Assembly: GCA_964016885.1 (NCBI GenBank)
Contig: OZ024759.1
Location: 1,687,001-1,751,000 of the forward strand
DNA length: 64,000 nt
Direction of reading: 5' to 3'
Origin: Eledone cirrhosa
Lineage: Eukaryota > Mollusca > Cephalopoda > Octopoda > Eledonidae
Part shown: one piece after another, positions 27,959-42,384 of the stretch
Layout of the letters: the number at the start of each line of letters is the position of its first letter
How positions within the stretch are numbered: the stretch's first letter is position 1
Notes under the pieces: generated by a model
What the model was told of the DNA's origin: nothing
Seen by the model: the letters and a program-made list of their open reading frames with translations, nothing else
Databases searched by the model: none
Program-made: the position numbers and the translations under genes

Positions 27959-29150
27959 GTCGATATTAGTAACATGACAATGTCTATATTAGTAACATGA
28001 CAAAGTCTATATTTGTAATATGACAAAGTCTATATTAGTAAAATGACAAAGTCTATATTAGTAACATGACAAAGTCTTTATTAGTAACATGACACAGTCT
28101 ATATTAGTAACATGACACAGTCTATATTAGTAACATGACAAAGTCTATATTAGTAACATGACAAAGTCTATATTAGTAACATGACACAGTCTATATTAGT
28201 AACATGACACAGTCTATATTAGTAACATGACAAAGTCTATATTAGTAACATGACAAAGTCTATATTAGTAACATGACACAGTCTATATTAGTAACATGAC
28301 ACAGTCTATATTAGTAACATGAGACAGTCTATATTAGTAGCATGACAAAGTCTATATTAGTAACATGACACAGTCTACATTAGTAACATGAAAAAGTCTA
28401 TATTAGTAACATGACACAGTCTATATTAGTAACATGAGACAGTCTATATTAGTAACATGACAAAGTCTATATTAGTAACATGACACAGTCTATATTAGTA
28501 ACATGACACAGTCTATATTAGTAACATGACAAAGTCTATATTAGTAACATGACAAAGTCTATATTAGTAACATGACAAAGTCTATATTAGTAACATGACA
28601 CAGTCTATATTAGTAACATGACACAGTCTATATTAGTAACATGACAAAGTCTATATTAGTAACATGACAAAGTCTATATTAGTAACATGACAAAGTCTAT
28701 ATTAGTAACATGACAAAGTCTATATTAGTAGCATGACACAGTCTATATTAGCAACATGACAAAGTCTATATTAGTAACATGACACAGTCTATATTAGTAG
28801 CATGACAAAGTCTGTATTAGTAACATGACAAAGTCTATATTAGTAACATGACAAAGTCTATATTAGTAACATGACACAGTCTATATTAGTAACATGACAA
28901 AGTCTATATTAGTAGTATGACAAAGTCTATATTAGTAACATGACAAAGTCTATATTAGTAACATGACAAAGTCTATATTAGTAACATGACAAAGTCTATA
29001 TTAGTAACATGACAAAGTCGATATTAGTAACATGACAAAGTCTATATTAGTAACATGACACAGTATATATTAGTAACATGACAGTCTATATTAGTAACAT
29101 GACAGTCTACATTAGTAACATGACACAGTCTATATTAGTAACATGACAAA
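27959..29150 (+). repeat. HOR unit U5 (1,192 bp), last unit of super-repeat copy 2
   Basis: This equals 15211-16402 in length. TATTTGTAATATG (about 28011) is specific to this copy. From 28165 onward it forms the first half of an exact tandem duplication that ends near 32139. Confidence 0.86.
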
Positions 29151-30114
29151 GTCGATATTAGTAACATGACAATGTCTATATTAGTAACATGACAAAGTCT
29201 ATATTAGTAACATGACACAGTCTATATTACTAACATGACACAGTCTATATTAGTAACATGACACAGTCTATATTAGTAACATGACAAAGTCTATATTAGT
29301 AACATGACAAAGTCTATATTAGTAACATGACAAAGTCTATATTAGTAACATGACACAGTCTATATTAGTAACATGACACAGTCTATATTAGTAGCATGAC
29401 ACAGTCTATATTAGTAACATGATACAGTCTATATTAGTAACATGACAAAGTCTATATTAGTAACATGACAAAGTCTATATTAGTAAAATGACAAAGTCTA
29501 TATTAGTAACATGACAAAGTCTTTATTAGTAAGATGACACAGTCTATATTAGTAACATGACACAGTCTATATTAGTAACATGACAAAGTCTATATTAGTA
29601 ACATGACAAAGTCTATATTAGTAACATGACACAGTCTATATTAGTAACATCACACAGTCTATATTAGTAACATGACAAAGTCTATATTAGTAACATGACA
29701 AAGTCTATATTAGTAACATGACACAGTCTATATTAGTAACATGACACAGTCTATATTAGTAACATGACACAGTCTATATTAGTAACATGAGACAGTCTAT
29801 ATTAGTAGCATGACAAAGTCTATATTAGTAACATGACACAGTCTACATTAGTAACATGACAAAGTCTATATTAGTAACATGACACAGTCTATATTAGTAA
29901 CATGACGAAGTCTATATTAGTAACATGACACAGTCTATATTAGTAACATGACACAGTCTATATTAGTAACATGAAAAAGTCTATATTAGTAACATGACAA
30001 AGTCTATATTAGTAACATGACAAAGTCTATATTAGTAACATGACAAAGTCTATATTAGTAGCATGACAAGTCTATATTAGCAACATGACAAAGTCTATAT
30101 TAGTAACATGACAC
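28165..30114 (+). repeat. Exact 1,950-bp tandem duplication, first copy
   Basis: I compared 28165-30189 with 30115-32139 ten bases at a time and found no difference over 2,025 bp at an offset of 1,950. The unit is 85 monomers minus 5 bp (two 21-mers and one 22-mer). It runs from early U5 through the first two thirds of the following U1. The breakpoint cannot be placed more finely than 30115-30189, about three monomers of shared sequence. Confidence 0.9.
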
Positions 30115-32139
30115 AGTCTATATTAGTAACATGACACAGTCTATATTAGTAACATGACACAGTCTATATTAGTAACATGACAAAGTCTATATTAGTAACA
30201 TGACAAAGTCTATATTAGTAACATGACACAGTCTATATTAGTAACATGACACAGTCTATATTAGTAACATGAGACAGTCTATATTAGTAGCATGACAAAG
30301 TCTATATTAGTAACATGACACAGTCTACATTAGTAACATGAAAAAGTCTATATTAGTAACATGACACAGTCTATATTAGTAACATGAGACAGTCTATATT
30401 AGTAACATGACAAAGTCTATATTAGTAACATGACACAGTCTATATTAGTAACATGACACAGTCTATATTAGTAACATGACAAAGTCTATATTAGTAACAT
30501 GACAAAGTCTATATTAGTAACATGACAAAGTCTATATTAGTAACATGACACAGTCTATATTAGTAACATGACACAGTCTATATTAGTAACATGACAAAGT
30601 CTATATTAGTAACATGACAAAGTCTATATTAGTAACATGACAAAGTCTATATTAGTAACATGACAAAGTCTATATTAGTAGCATGACACAGTCTATATTA
30701 GCAACATGACAAAGTCTATATTAGTAACATGACACAGTCTATATTAGTAGCATGACAAAGTCTGTATTAGTAACATGACAAAGTCTATATTAGTAACATG
30801 ACAAAGTCTATATTAGTAACATGACACAGTCTATATTAGTAACATGACAAAGTCTATATTAGTAGTATGACAAAGTCTATATTAGTAACATGACAAAGTC
30901 TATATTAGTAACATGACAAAGTCTATATTAGTAACATGACAAAGTCTATATTAGTAACATGACAAAGTCGATATTAGTAACATGACAAAGTCTATATTAG
31001 TAACATGACACAGTATATATTAGTAACATGACAGTCTATATTAGTAACATGACAGTCTACATTAGTAACATGACACAGTCTATATTAGTAACATGACAAA
31101 GTCGATATTAGTAACATGACAATGTCTATATTAGTAACATGACAAAGTCTATATTAGTAACATGACACAGTCTATATTACTAACATGACACAGTCTATAT
31201 TAGTAACATGACACAGTCTATATTAGTAACATGACAAAGTCTATATTAGTAACATGACAAAGTCTATATTAGTAACATGACAAAGTCTATATTAGTAACA
31301 TGACACAGTCTATATTAGTAACATGACACAGTCTATATTAGTAGCATGACACAGTCTATATTAGTAACATGATACAGTCTATATTAGTAACATGACAAAG
31401 TCTATATTAGTAACATGACAAAGTCTATATTAGTAAAATGACAAAGTCTATATTAGTAACATGACAAAGTCTTTATTAGTAAGATGACACAGTCTATATT
31501 AGTAACATGACACAGTCTATATTAGTAACATGACAAAGTCTATATTAGTAACATGACAAAGTCTATATTAGTAACATGACACAGTCTATATTAGTAACAT
31601 CACACAGTCTATATTAGTAACATGACAAAGTCTATATTAGTAACATGACAAAGTCTATATTAGTAACATGACACAGTCTATATTAGTAACATGACACAGT
31701 CTATATTAGTAACATGACACAGTCTATATTAGTAACATGAGACAGTCTATATTAGTAGCATGACAAAGTCTATATTAGTAACATGACACAGTCTACATTA
31801 GTAACATGACAAAGTCTATATTAGTAACATGACACAGTCTATATTAGTAACATGACGAAGTCTATATTAGTAACATGACACAGTCTATATTAGTAACATG
31901 ACACAGTCTATATTAGTAACATGAAAAAGTCTATATTAGTAACATGACAAAGTCTATATTAGTAACATGACAAAGTCTATATTAGTAACATGACAAAGTC
32001 TATATTAGTAGCATGACAAGTCTATATTAGCAACATGACAAAGTCTATATTAGTAACATGACACAGTCTATATTAGTAACATGACACAGTCTATATTAGT
32101 AACATGACACAGTCTATATTAGTAACATGACAAAGTCTA
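30115..32139 (+). repeat. Exact 1,950-bp tandem duplication, second copy
   Basis: This is identical to the preceding 1,950 bp. At 32140 the sequence resumes the normal U1 order with GTCTACATT, where the first copy (30190) has GTCTATATT and jumps back into U5. Perfect identity implies either a very recent event or an assembly duplication. Confidence 0.9.
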
Positions 32140-32843
32140 CATTAGTAACATGACAAAGTCTATATTAGTAACATGACAAGGTCTGTATTAGTAACATGAC
32201 ACAGTCTATATTAGTAGCATGACACAGTCTATATTAGTAACATGATACAGTCTATATTAGTAACATGACAAAGTCTATATTAGTAACATGACAAAGTCTA
32301 TATTAGTAAAATGACAAAGTCTATATTAGTAACATGACAAAGTCTTTATTAGTAACATGACACAGTCTATATTAGTAACATGACACAGTCTATATTAGTA
32401 ACATGACAAAGTCTATATTAGTAACATGACAAAGTCTATATTAGTAACATGACAAAGTCTATATTAGTAGCATGACAATGTCTGTATTTGTAACATGACA
32501 AAGTCTATATTAGTAACATGACAAAGTCTGTATTAGTAACATGACAAAGTCTATATTAGTAACATGACACAGTCTATATTAGTAACATGACAAAGTCTAT
32601 ATTAGTAGCATGACAAAGTCTATATTAGTAACATGACAAAGTCTATATTAGTAACATGACAAAGTCTATATTAGTAACATGACAAAGTCTATATTAGTAA
32701 CATGACAAAGTCTATATTAGTAACATGACAAAGTCTATATTAGTAACATGACACAGTCTATATTAGTAACATGACAGTCTATATTAGTAACATGACAGTC
32801 TACATTAGTAACATGACACAGTCTATATTAGTAACATGACAAA
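31101..32843 (+). repeat. HOR unit U1 (1,743 bp)
   Basis: A complete canonical U1 after the duplicated block, with TAAGATGAC near 31481, TAACATCAC near 31597 and AATGTCTGTATTTG near 32478. It opens the third, rearranged super-repeat. Confidence 0.87.
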
Positions 32844-35299
32844 GTCGATATTAGTAACATGACAATGTCTATATTAGTAACATGACAAAGTCTATATTAG
32901 TAACATGACACAGTCTATATTACTAACATGACACAGTCTATATTAGTAACATGACACAGTCTATATTAGTAACATGACAAAGTCTATATTAGTAACATGA
33001 CAAAGTCTATATTAGTAACATGACAAAGTCTATATTAGTAACATGACACAGTCTATATTAGTAACATGACACCGTCTATATTAGTAGCATGACACAGTCC
33101 ATATTAGTAACATGACAAAGTCTATATTAGTAAAATGACAAAGTCTATATTAGTAACATGACAAAGTCTTTATTAGTAACATGACACAGTCTATATTAGT
33201 AACATGACACAGTCTATATTAGTAACATGACAAAGTCTATATTAGTAACATGACAAAGTCTATATTAGTAACATGACAAAGTCTATATTAGTAACATAAC
33301 AAAGTCTATATTAGTAACATGACACAGTCTATATTAGTAACATGACACAGTCTAGATTAGTAACATGACACAGTCTATATTAGTAACATGAGACAGTCTA
33401 TATTAGTAGCATGACAAAGTCTATATTAGTAACATGACACAGTCTACATTAGTAACATGACAAAGTCTATATTAGTAACATGACACAGTCTATATTAGTA
33501 ACATGAGACAGTCTATATTAGTAACATGACAAAGTCTATATTAGTAACATGACACAGTCTATATTAGTAACATGACAAAGTCTATATTAGTAACATGACA
33601 AAGTCTATATTAGTAACATGACAAAGTCTATATTAGTAACATGACAAAGTCTATATTAGTAGCATGACACAGTATATATTAGCAACATGACAAAGTCTAT
33701 ATTAGTAACATGACACAGTCTATATTAGTAACATGACACAGTCTATATTAGTAACATGACACAGTCTATATTAGTAACATGACAAAGTCTATATTAGTAA
33801 CATGACAAAGTCTATATTAGTAACATGACACAGTCTATATTAGTAACATGACACAGTCTATATTAGTAGCATGACACAGTCTATATTAGTAACATGATAC
33901 AGTCTATATTAGTAACATGACAAAGTCTATATTAGTAACATGACAAAGTCTATATTAGTAAAATGACAAAGTCTATATTAGTAACATGACAAAGTCTTTA
34001 TTAGTAAGATGACACAGTCTATATTAGTAACATGACACAGTCTATATTAGTAACATGACAAAGTCTATATTAGTAACATGACAAAGTCTATATTAGTAAC
34101 ATGACACAGTCTATATTAGTAACATCACACAGTCTATATTAGTAACATGACAAAGTCTATATTAGTAACATGACAAAGTCTATATTAGTAACATGACACA
34201 GTCTATATTAGTAACATGACACAGTCTATATTAGTAACATGACACAGTCTATATTAGTAACATGAGACAGTCTATATTAGTAGCATGACAAAGTCTATAT
34301 TAGTAACATGACACAGTCTACATTAGTAACATGACAAAGTCTATATTAGTAACATGACACAGTCTATATTAGTAACATGACGAAGTCTATATTAGTAACA
34401 TGACACAGTCTATATTAGTAACATGACACAGTCTATATTAGTAACATGAAAAAGTCTATATTAGTAGCATGACAAGTCTATATTAGCAACATGACAAAGT
34501 CTATATTAGTAACATGACACAGTCTATATTAGTAACATGACACAGTCTATATTAGTAACATGACACAGTCTATATTAGTAACATGACAAAGTCTACATTA
34601 GTAACATGACAAAGTCTATATTAGTAACATGACAAGGTCTGTATTAGTAACATGACACAGTCTATATTAGTAGCATGACACAGTCTATATTAGTAACATG
34701 ATACAGTCTATATTAGTAACATGACAAAGTCTATATTAGTAACATGACAAAGTCTATATTAGTAAAATGACAAAGTCTATATTAGTAACATGACAAAGTC
34801 TTTATTAGTAACATGACACAGTCTATATTAGTAACATGACACAGTCTATATTAGTAACATGACAAAGTCTATATTAGTAACATGACAAAGTCTATATTAG
34901 TAACATGACAAAGTCTATATTAGTAGCATGACAATGTCTGTATTTGTAACATGACAAAGTCTATATTAGTAACATGACAAAGTCTGTATTAGTAACATGA
35001 CAAAGTCTATATTAGTAACATGACACAGTCTATATTAGTAACATGACAAAGTCTATATTAGTAGCATGACAAAGTCTATATTAGTAACATGACAAAGTCT
35101 ATATTAGTAACATGACAAAGTCTATATTAGTAACATGACAAAGTCTATATTAGTAACATGACAAAGTCTATATTAGTAACATGACAAAGTCTATATTAGT
35201 AACATGACACAGTCTATATTAGTAACATGACAGTCTATATTAGTAACATGACAGTCTACATTAGTAACATGACACAGTCTATATTAGTAACATGACAAA
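32844..35299 (+). repeat. Composite HOR unit: partial U2 fused to partial U1 (2,456 bp)
   Basis: This starts as U2 (GACACCGTC near 33069, TAACATAAC, GTCTAGATT, GTATATATTAGCAAC near 33670). Near 33770, where TATTATTAAC is expected, it switches to the early part of U1 (GATACAG, TAAGATGAC near 34008, TAACATCAC near 34124). Three AAA monomers (69 bp) normally found between GAAAAAG and the 22-mer are missing near 34448-34463. Confidence 0.82.
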
Positions 35300-37181
35300 G
35301 TCGATATTAGTAACATGACAATGTCTATATTAGTAACATGACAAAGTCTATATTAGTAACATGACACAGTCTATATTACTAACATGACACAGTCTATATT
35401 AGTAACATGACACAGTCTATATTAGTAACATGACAAAGTCTATATTAGTAACATGACAAAGTCTATATTAGTAACATGACAAAGTCTATATTAGTAACAT
35501 GACACAGTCTATATTAGTAACATGACACCGTCTATATTAGTAGCATGACACAGTCCATATTAGTAACATGACAAAGTCTATATTAGTAAAATGACAAAGT
35601 CTATATTAGTAACATGACAAAGTCTTTATTAGTAACATGACACAGTCTATATTAGTAACATGACACAGTCTATATTAGTAACATGACAAAGTCTATATTA
35701 GTAACATGACAAAGTCTATATTAGTAACATGACAAAGTCTATATTAGTAACATAACAAAGTCTATATTAGTAACATGACACAGTCTATATTAGTAACATG
35801 ACACAGTCTAGATTAGTAACATGACACAGTCTATATTAGTAACATGAGACAGTCTATATTAGTAGCATGACAAAGTCTATATTAGTAACATGACACAGTC
35901 TACATTAGTAACATGACAAAGTCTATATTAGTAACATGACACAGTCTATATTAGTAACATGAGACAGTCTATATTAGTAACATGACAAAGTCTATATTAG
36001 TAACATGACACAGTCTATATTAGTAACATGACAAAGTCTATATTAGTAACATGACAAAGTCTATATTAGTAACATGACAAAGTCTATATTAGTAACATGA
36101 CAAAGTCTATATTAGTAGCATGACACAGTATATATTAGCAACATGACAAAGTCTATATTAGTAACATGACACAGTCTATATTAGTAACATGACACAGTCT
36201 ATATTAGTAACATGACACAGTCTATATTATTAACATGACAAAGTCTATATTAGTAACATGACACAGTCTATATTAGTAACATGAGACAGTCTATATTAGT
36301 AACATGACTAAGTCTATATTAGTAACATGACACAGTCTATATTAGTAACATGACACAGTCTATATTAGTAACATGACAAAGTCTATATTAGTTACATGAC
36401 AAAGTCTATATTAGTAACATGACAAAGTCTATATTAGTAACATGACACAGTCTATATTAGTAACATGACGAAGTCTATATTAGTAACATGACACAGTCTA
36501 TATTAGTAACATGACACAGTCTATATTAGTAACATGACACAGTCTATATTAGTAACATGACACAGTCTATATTAGTAACATGACAAAGTCTATATTAGTA
36601 ACATGACAAAGTCTATATTAGTAACATGACAAAGTCTATATTAGTAACATGACACAGTCTATATTAGTAACATGACACAGTCTATATTAGTAACATGACA
36701 AAGTCTATATTAGTAACATGACAAAGTCTATATTAGTAACATGACAAAGTCTATATTAGTAACATGACAAAGTCTATATTAGTAGCATGACACAGTCTAT
36801 ATTAGCAACATGACAAAGTCTATATTAGTAACATGACACAGTCTATATTAGTAGCATGACAAAGTCTGTATTAGTAACATGACAAAGTCTATATTAGTAA
36901 CATGACAAAGTCTATATTAGTAACATGACAAAGTCTATATTAGTAACATGACACAGTCTATATTAGTAACATGACAAAGTCTATATTAGTAGTATGACAA
37001 AGTCTATATTAGTAACATGACAAAGTCTATATTAGTAACATGACAAAGTCTATATTAGTAACATGACAAAGTCTATATTAGTAACATGACACAGTATATA
37101 TTAGTAACATGACAGTCTATATTAGTAACATGACAGTCTACATTAGTAACATGACACAGTCTATATTAGTAACATGACAAA
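35300..37181 (+). repeat. HOR unit U2 (1,882 bp)
   Basis: This matches 18146-20027 in length, including loss of the late extra GTCGAT monomer. It does not share the private TAGCATCAC change at 18390. GACACCGTC is near 35525 and TAGTATGAC near 36990. Confidence 0.84.
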
Positions 37182-38924
37182 GTCGATATTAGTAACATGA
37201 CAATGTCTATATTAGTAACATGACAAAGTCTATATTAGTAACATGACACAGTCTATATTACTAACATGACACAGTCTATATTAGTAACATGACACAGTCT
37301 ATATTAGTAACATGACAAAGTCTATATTAGTAACATGACAAAGTCTATATTAGTAACATGACAAAGTCTATATTAGTAACATGACACAGTCTATATTAGT
37401 AACATGACACAGTCTATATTAGTAGCATGACACAGTCTATATTAGTAACATGATACAGTCTATATTAGTAACATGACAAAGTCTATATTAGTAACATGAC
37501 AAAGTCTATATTAGTAAAATGACAAAGTCTATATTAGTAACATGACAAAGTCTTTATTAGTAAGATGACACAGTCTATATTAGTAACATGACACAGTCTA
37601 TATTAGTAACATGACAAAGTCTATATTAGTAACATGACAAAGTCTATATTAGTAACATGACACAGTCTATATTAGTAACATCACACAGTCTATATTAGTA
37701 ACATGACAAAGTCTATATTAGTAACATGACAAAGTCTATATTAGTAACATGACACAGTCTATATTAGTAACATGACACAGTCTATATTAGTAACATGACA
37801 CAGTCTATATTAGTAACATGAGACAGTCTATATTAGTAGCATGACAAAGTCTATATTAGTAACATGACACAGTCTACATTAGTAACATGACAAAGTCTAT
37901 ATTAGTAACATGACACAGTCTATATTAGTAACATGACGAAGTCTATATTAGTAACATGACACAGTCTATATTAGTAACATGACACAGTCTATATTAGTAA
38001 CATGAAAAAGTCTATATTAGTAACATGACAAAGTCTATATTAGTAACATGACAAAGTCTATATTAGTAACATGACAAAGTCTATATTAGTAGCATGACAA
38101 GTCTATATTAGCAACATGACAAAGTCTATATTAGTAACATGACACAGTCTATATTAGTAACATGACACAGTCTATATTAGTAACATGACACAGTCTATAT
38201 TAGTAACATGACAAAGTCTACATTAGTAACATGACAAAGTCTATATTAGTAACATGACAAGGTCTGTATTAGTAACATGACACAGTCTATATTAGTAGCA
38301 TGACACAGTCTATATTAGTAACATGATACAGTCTATATTAGTAACATGACAAAGTCTATATTAGTAACATGACAAAGTCTATATTAGTAAAATGACAAAG
38401 TCTATATTAGTAACATGACAAAGTCTTTATTAGTAACATGACACAGTCTATATTAGTAACATGACACAGTCTATATTAGTAACATGACAAAGTCTATATT
38501 AGTAACATGACAAAGTCTATATTAGTAACATGACAAAGTCTATATTAGTAGCATGACAATGTCTGTATTTGTAACATGACAAAGTCTATATTAGTAACAT
38601 GACAAAGTCTGTATTAGTAACATGACAAAGTCTATATTAGTAACATGACACAGTCTATATTAGTAACATGACAAAGTCTATATTAGTAGCATGACAAAGT
38701 CTATATTAGTAACATGACAAAGTCTATATTAGTAACATGACAAAGTCTATATTAGTAACATGACAAAGTCTATATTAGTAACATGACAAAGTCTATATTA
38801 GTAACATGACAAAGTCTATATTAGTAACATGACACAGTCTATATTAGTAACATGACAGTCTATATTAGTAACATGACAGTCTACATTAGTAACATGACAC
38901 AGTCTATATTAGTAACATGACAAA
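37182..38924 (+). repeat. HOR unit U1 (1,743 bp)
   Basis: A canonical U1 with TAAGATGAC near 37562, TAACATCAC near 37679, the 22-mer near 38090 and AATGTCTGTATTTG near 38560. It has the same length and order as 20028-21770. Confidence 0.87.
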
Positions 38925-40620
38925 GTCGATATTAGTAACATGACAATGTCTATATTAGTAACATGACAAAGTCTATATTAGTAACATGACAGTCTATATT
39001 ACTAACATGACACAGTCTATATTAGTAACATGACACAGTCTATATTAGTAACATGACAAAGTCTATATTAGTAACATGACAAAGTCTATATTAGTAACAT
39101 GACAAAGTCTATATTAGTAACATGACACAGTCTATATTAGTAACATGACACCGTCTATATTAGTAGCATGACACAGTCCATATTAGTAACATGACAAAGT
39201 CTATATTAGTAAAATGACAAAGTCTATATTAGTAACATGACAAAGTCTTTATTAGTAACATGACACAGTCTATATTAGTAACATGACACAGTCTATATTA
39301 GTAACATGACAAAGTCTATATTAGTAACATGACAAAGTCTATATTAGTAACATGACAAAGTCTATATTAGTAACATAACAAAGTCTATATTAGTAACATG
39401 ACACAGTCTATATTAGTAACATGACACAGTCTAGATTAGTAACATGACACAGTCTATATTAGTAACATGAGACAGTCTATATTAGTAGCATGACAAAGTC
39501 TATATTAGTAACATGACACAGTCTACATTAGTAACATGACAAAGTCTATATTAGTAACATGACACAGTCTATATTAGTAACATGAGACAGTCTATATTAG
39601 TAACATGACACAGTCTATATTAGTAACATGACACAGTCTATATTAGTAACATGACAAAGTCTATATTAGTAACATGACAAAGTCTATATTAGTAACATGA
39701 CAAAGTCTATATTAGTAACATGACAAAGTCTATATTAGTAGCATGACACAGTATATATTAGCAACATGACAAAGTCTATATTAGTAACATGACACAGTCT
39801 ATATTAGTAACATGACACAGTCTATATTAGTAACATGACACAGTCTATATTATTAACATGACAAAGTCTATATTAGTAACATGACACAGTCTATATTAGT
39901 AACATGAGACAGTCTATATTAGTAACATGACTAAGTCTATATTAGTAACATGACACAGTCTATATTAGTAACATGACACAGTCTATATTAGTAACATGAC
40001 AAAGTCTATATTAGTTACATGACAGAGTCTATATTAGTAACATGACAAAGTCTATATTAGTAACATGACACAGTCTATATTAGTAACATGACGAAGTCTA
40101 TATTAGTAACATGACACAGTCTATATTAGTAACATGACACAGTCTATATTAGTAACATGAAAAAGTCTATATTAGTAACATGACAAAGTCTATATTAGTA
40201 ACATGACAAAGTCTATATTAGTAACATGACAAAGTCTATATTAGTAGCATGACACAGTCTATATTAGCAACATGACAAAGTCTATATTAGTAACATGACA
40301 CAGTCTATATTAGTAACATGACACAGTCTATATTAGTAACATGACACAGTCTATATTAGTAACATGACAAAGTCTACATTAGTAACATGACTAAGTCTAT
40401 ATTAGTAACATGACAAGGTCTATATTAGTAACATGACACAGTCTATATTAGTAGCATGACACAGTCTATATTAGTAACATGATACAGTCTATATTAGTAC
40501 CATGACAAAGTCTATATTAGTAACATGACACAGTCTATATTAGTAACATGACAGTCTATATTAGTAGCATGAAAGTCTACATTAGTAACATGACACAGTC
40601 TATATTAGTAACATGACAAA
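38925..40620 (+). repeat. HOR unit U2' (1,696 bp)
   Basis: A copy of the 21771-type U2', with a GACAGTCTATATTAC 21-mer near 38988, GACAGAG near 40021 and TAGCATGAAAG near 40567. It is the first member of a pair with 42385-44080. Confidence 0.85.
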
Positions 40621-41928
40621 GTCGATATTAGTAACATGACAATGTCTATATTAGTAACATGACAAAGTCTATATTAGTAACATGACACAGTCTATATTAC
40701 TAACATGACACAGTCTATATTAGTAACATGACAAAGTCTATATTAGTAACATGACAAAGTCTATATTAGTAACATGACACAGTCTATATTAGTAACATGA
40801 CACAGTCTATATTAGTAGCATGACACAGTCTATATTAGTAACATGATACAGTCTATATTAGTAACATGACAAAGTCTATATTAGTAATATGACAAAGTCT
40901 ATCTAAGTAAAATGACAAAGTCTATATTAGTAACATGACAAAGTCTTTATTAGTAACATGACACAGTCTATATTAGTAACATGACACAGTCTATATTAGT
41001 AACATGACAAAGTCTATATTAGTAACATGACAAAGTCTATATTAGTAACATGACACAGTCTATATTAGTAACATGACACAGTCTATATTAGTAACATGAC
41101 AAAGTCTATATTAGTAACATGACAAAGTCTATATTAGTAACATGACACAGTCTATATTAGTAACATGACACAGTCTATATTAGTAACATGAGACAGTCTA
41201 TATTAGTAGCATGACAAAGTCTATATTAGTAACATGACACAGTCTACATTAGTAACATGACTAAGTCTATATTAGTAACATGACACAGTCTATATTAGTA
41301 ACATGAGATAGTCTATATTAGTAACATGACAAAGTCTATATTAGTAACATGACACAGTCTATATTAGTAACATGACACAGTCTAAAATTAGTAACATGAC
41401 AATGTCTATATTAGTAACATGACACAGTCTATATTAGTAACATGACGAAGTCTATATTAGTAACATGACACAGTCTATATTAGTAACATGACACAGTCTA
41501 TATTAGTAACATGAAAAAGTCTATATTAGTAACATGACAAAGTCTATATTAGTAACATGACAAAGTCTATATTAGTAGCATGACAAAGTCTATATTAGTA
41601 ACATGACAAAGTCTATATTAGTAACATGACAAAGTCTATATTAGTAACATGACACAGTCTATATTAGTAACATAACAAAGTCTATATTAGTAGCATGACA
41701 AAGTCTATATTAGTAACAAGACAAAGTCTATATTAGTAACATGACAAAGTCTATATTAGTAACATGACAAAGTCTATATTAGTAACATGACAAAGTCGAT
41801 ATTAGTAACATGACAAAGTCTATATTAGTAACATGACACAGTATATATTAGTAACATGACAGTCTATATTAGTAACATGACAGTCTACATTAGTAACATG
41901 ACACAGTCTATATTAGTAACATGACAAA
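40621..41928 (+). repeat. HOR unit U6 (1,308 bp)
   Basis: This begins like U3/U4 (TATCTAAG near 40900) and then follows a separate path: GACTAAG, GAGATAG (about 41306), GACAATG, GACGAAG, GAAAAAG, TAACATAAC (about 41670), TAACAAGAC (about 41715), an extra GTCGAT at 41796 and GTATATATT. A one-base insertion at about 41384 (GTCTAAAATTAG) makes it 1 bp longer than its twin at 44081. Confidence 0.83.
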
Positions 41929-42384
41929 GTCGATATTAGTAACATGACAATGTCTATATTAGTAACATGACACAGTCTATATTAGTAACATGACACAGTC
42001 TATATTACTAACATGACACAGTCTATATTAGTAACATGACACAGTCTATATTAGTAACATGACAAAGTCTATATTAGTAACATGACAAAGTCTATATTAG
42101 TAACATGACAAAGTCTATATTAGTAACATGACAAAGTCTATATTAGTAGCATGACAAAGTCTATATTAGTAACATGACAAAGTCTATATTAGTAACATGA
42201 CAAAGTCTATATTAGTAACATGACAAAGTCTATATTAGTAACATGACAAAGTCTATATTAGTAACATGACAAAGTCTATATTAGTAACATGACACAGTCT
42301 ATATTAGTAACATGACAGTCTATATTAGTAACATGACAGTCTACATTAGTAACATGACACAGTCTATATTAGTAACATGACAAA
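41929..42384 (+). repeat. Short HOR unit (456 bp), U1 start fused to U1 end
   Basis: This unit has only the first part of U1 (anchor, TATTACTAAC, ACA and AAA monomers). It then joins the last part of U1 (TAGC, AAA run, closing 21-mers) near 42124-42147. The join is the junction of the 3,460-bp tandem duplication. Confidence 0.82.

Larger units (their letters stand above)
16403..29150 (+). repeat. Super-HOR copy 2 (12,748 bp)
   Basis: Units of 1743, 1882, 1743, 1696, 2453, 2039 and 1192 bp repeat the class order of 3609-16402. Three of the seven lengths are identical between the copies, and the others differ by one or two monomers. Confidence 0.85.
38664..42123 (+). repeat. 3,460-bp tandem duplication, first copy
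   Basis: Markers in 38687-42130 recur exactly 3,460 bp later (a TAGC monomer at 38687 and 42147; anchors 38925/42385 and 40621/44081). The two differences I found are AAGGTC versus AATGTC (40418/43878) and the single-base insertion near 41384. The block contains the end of U1, U2', U6 and the start of U1. Confidence 0.86.
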
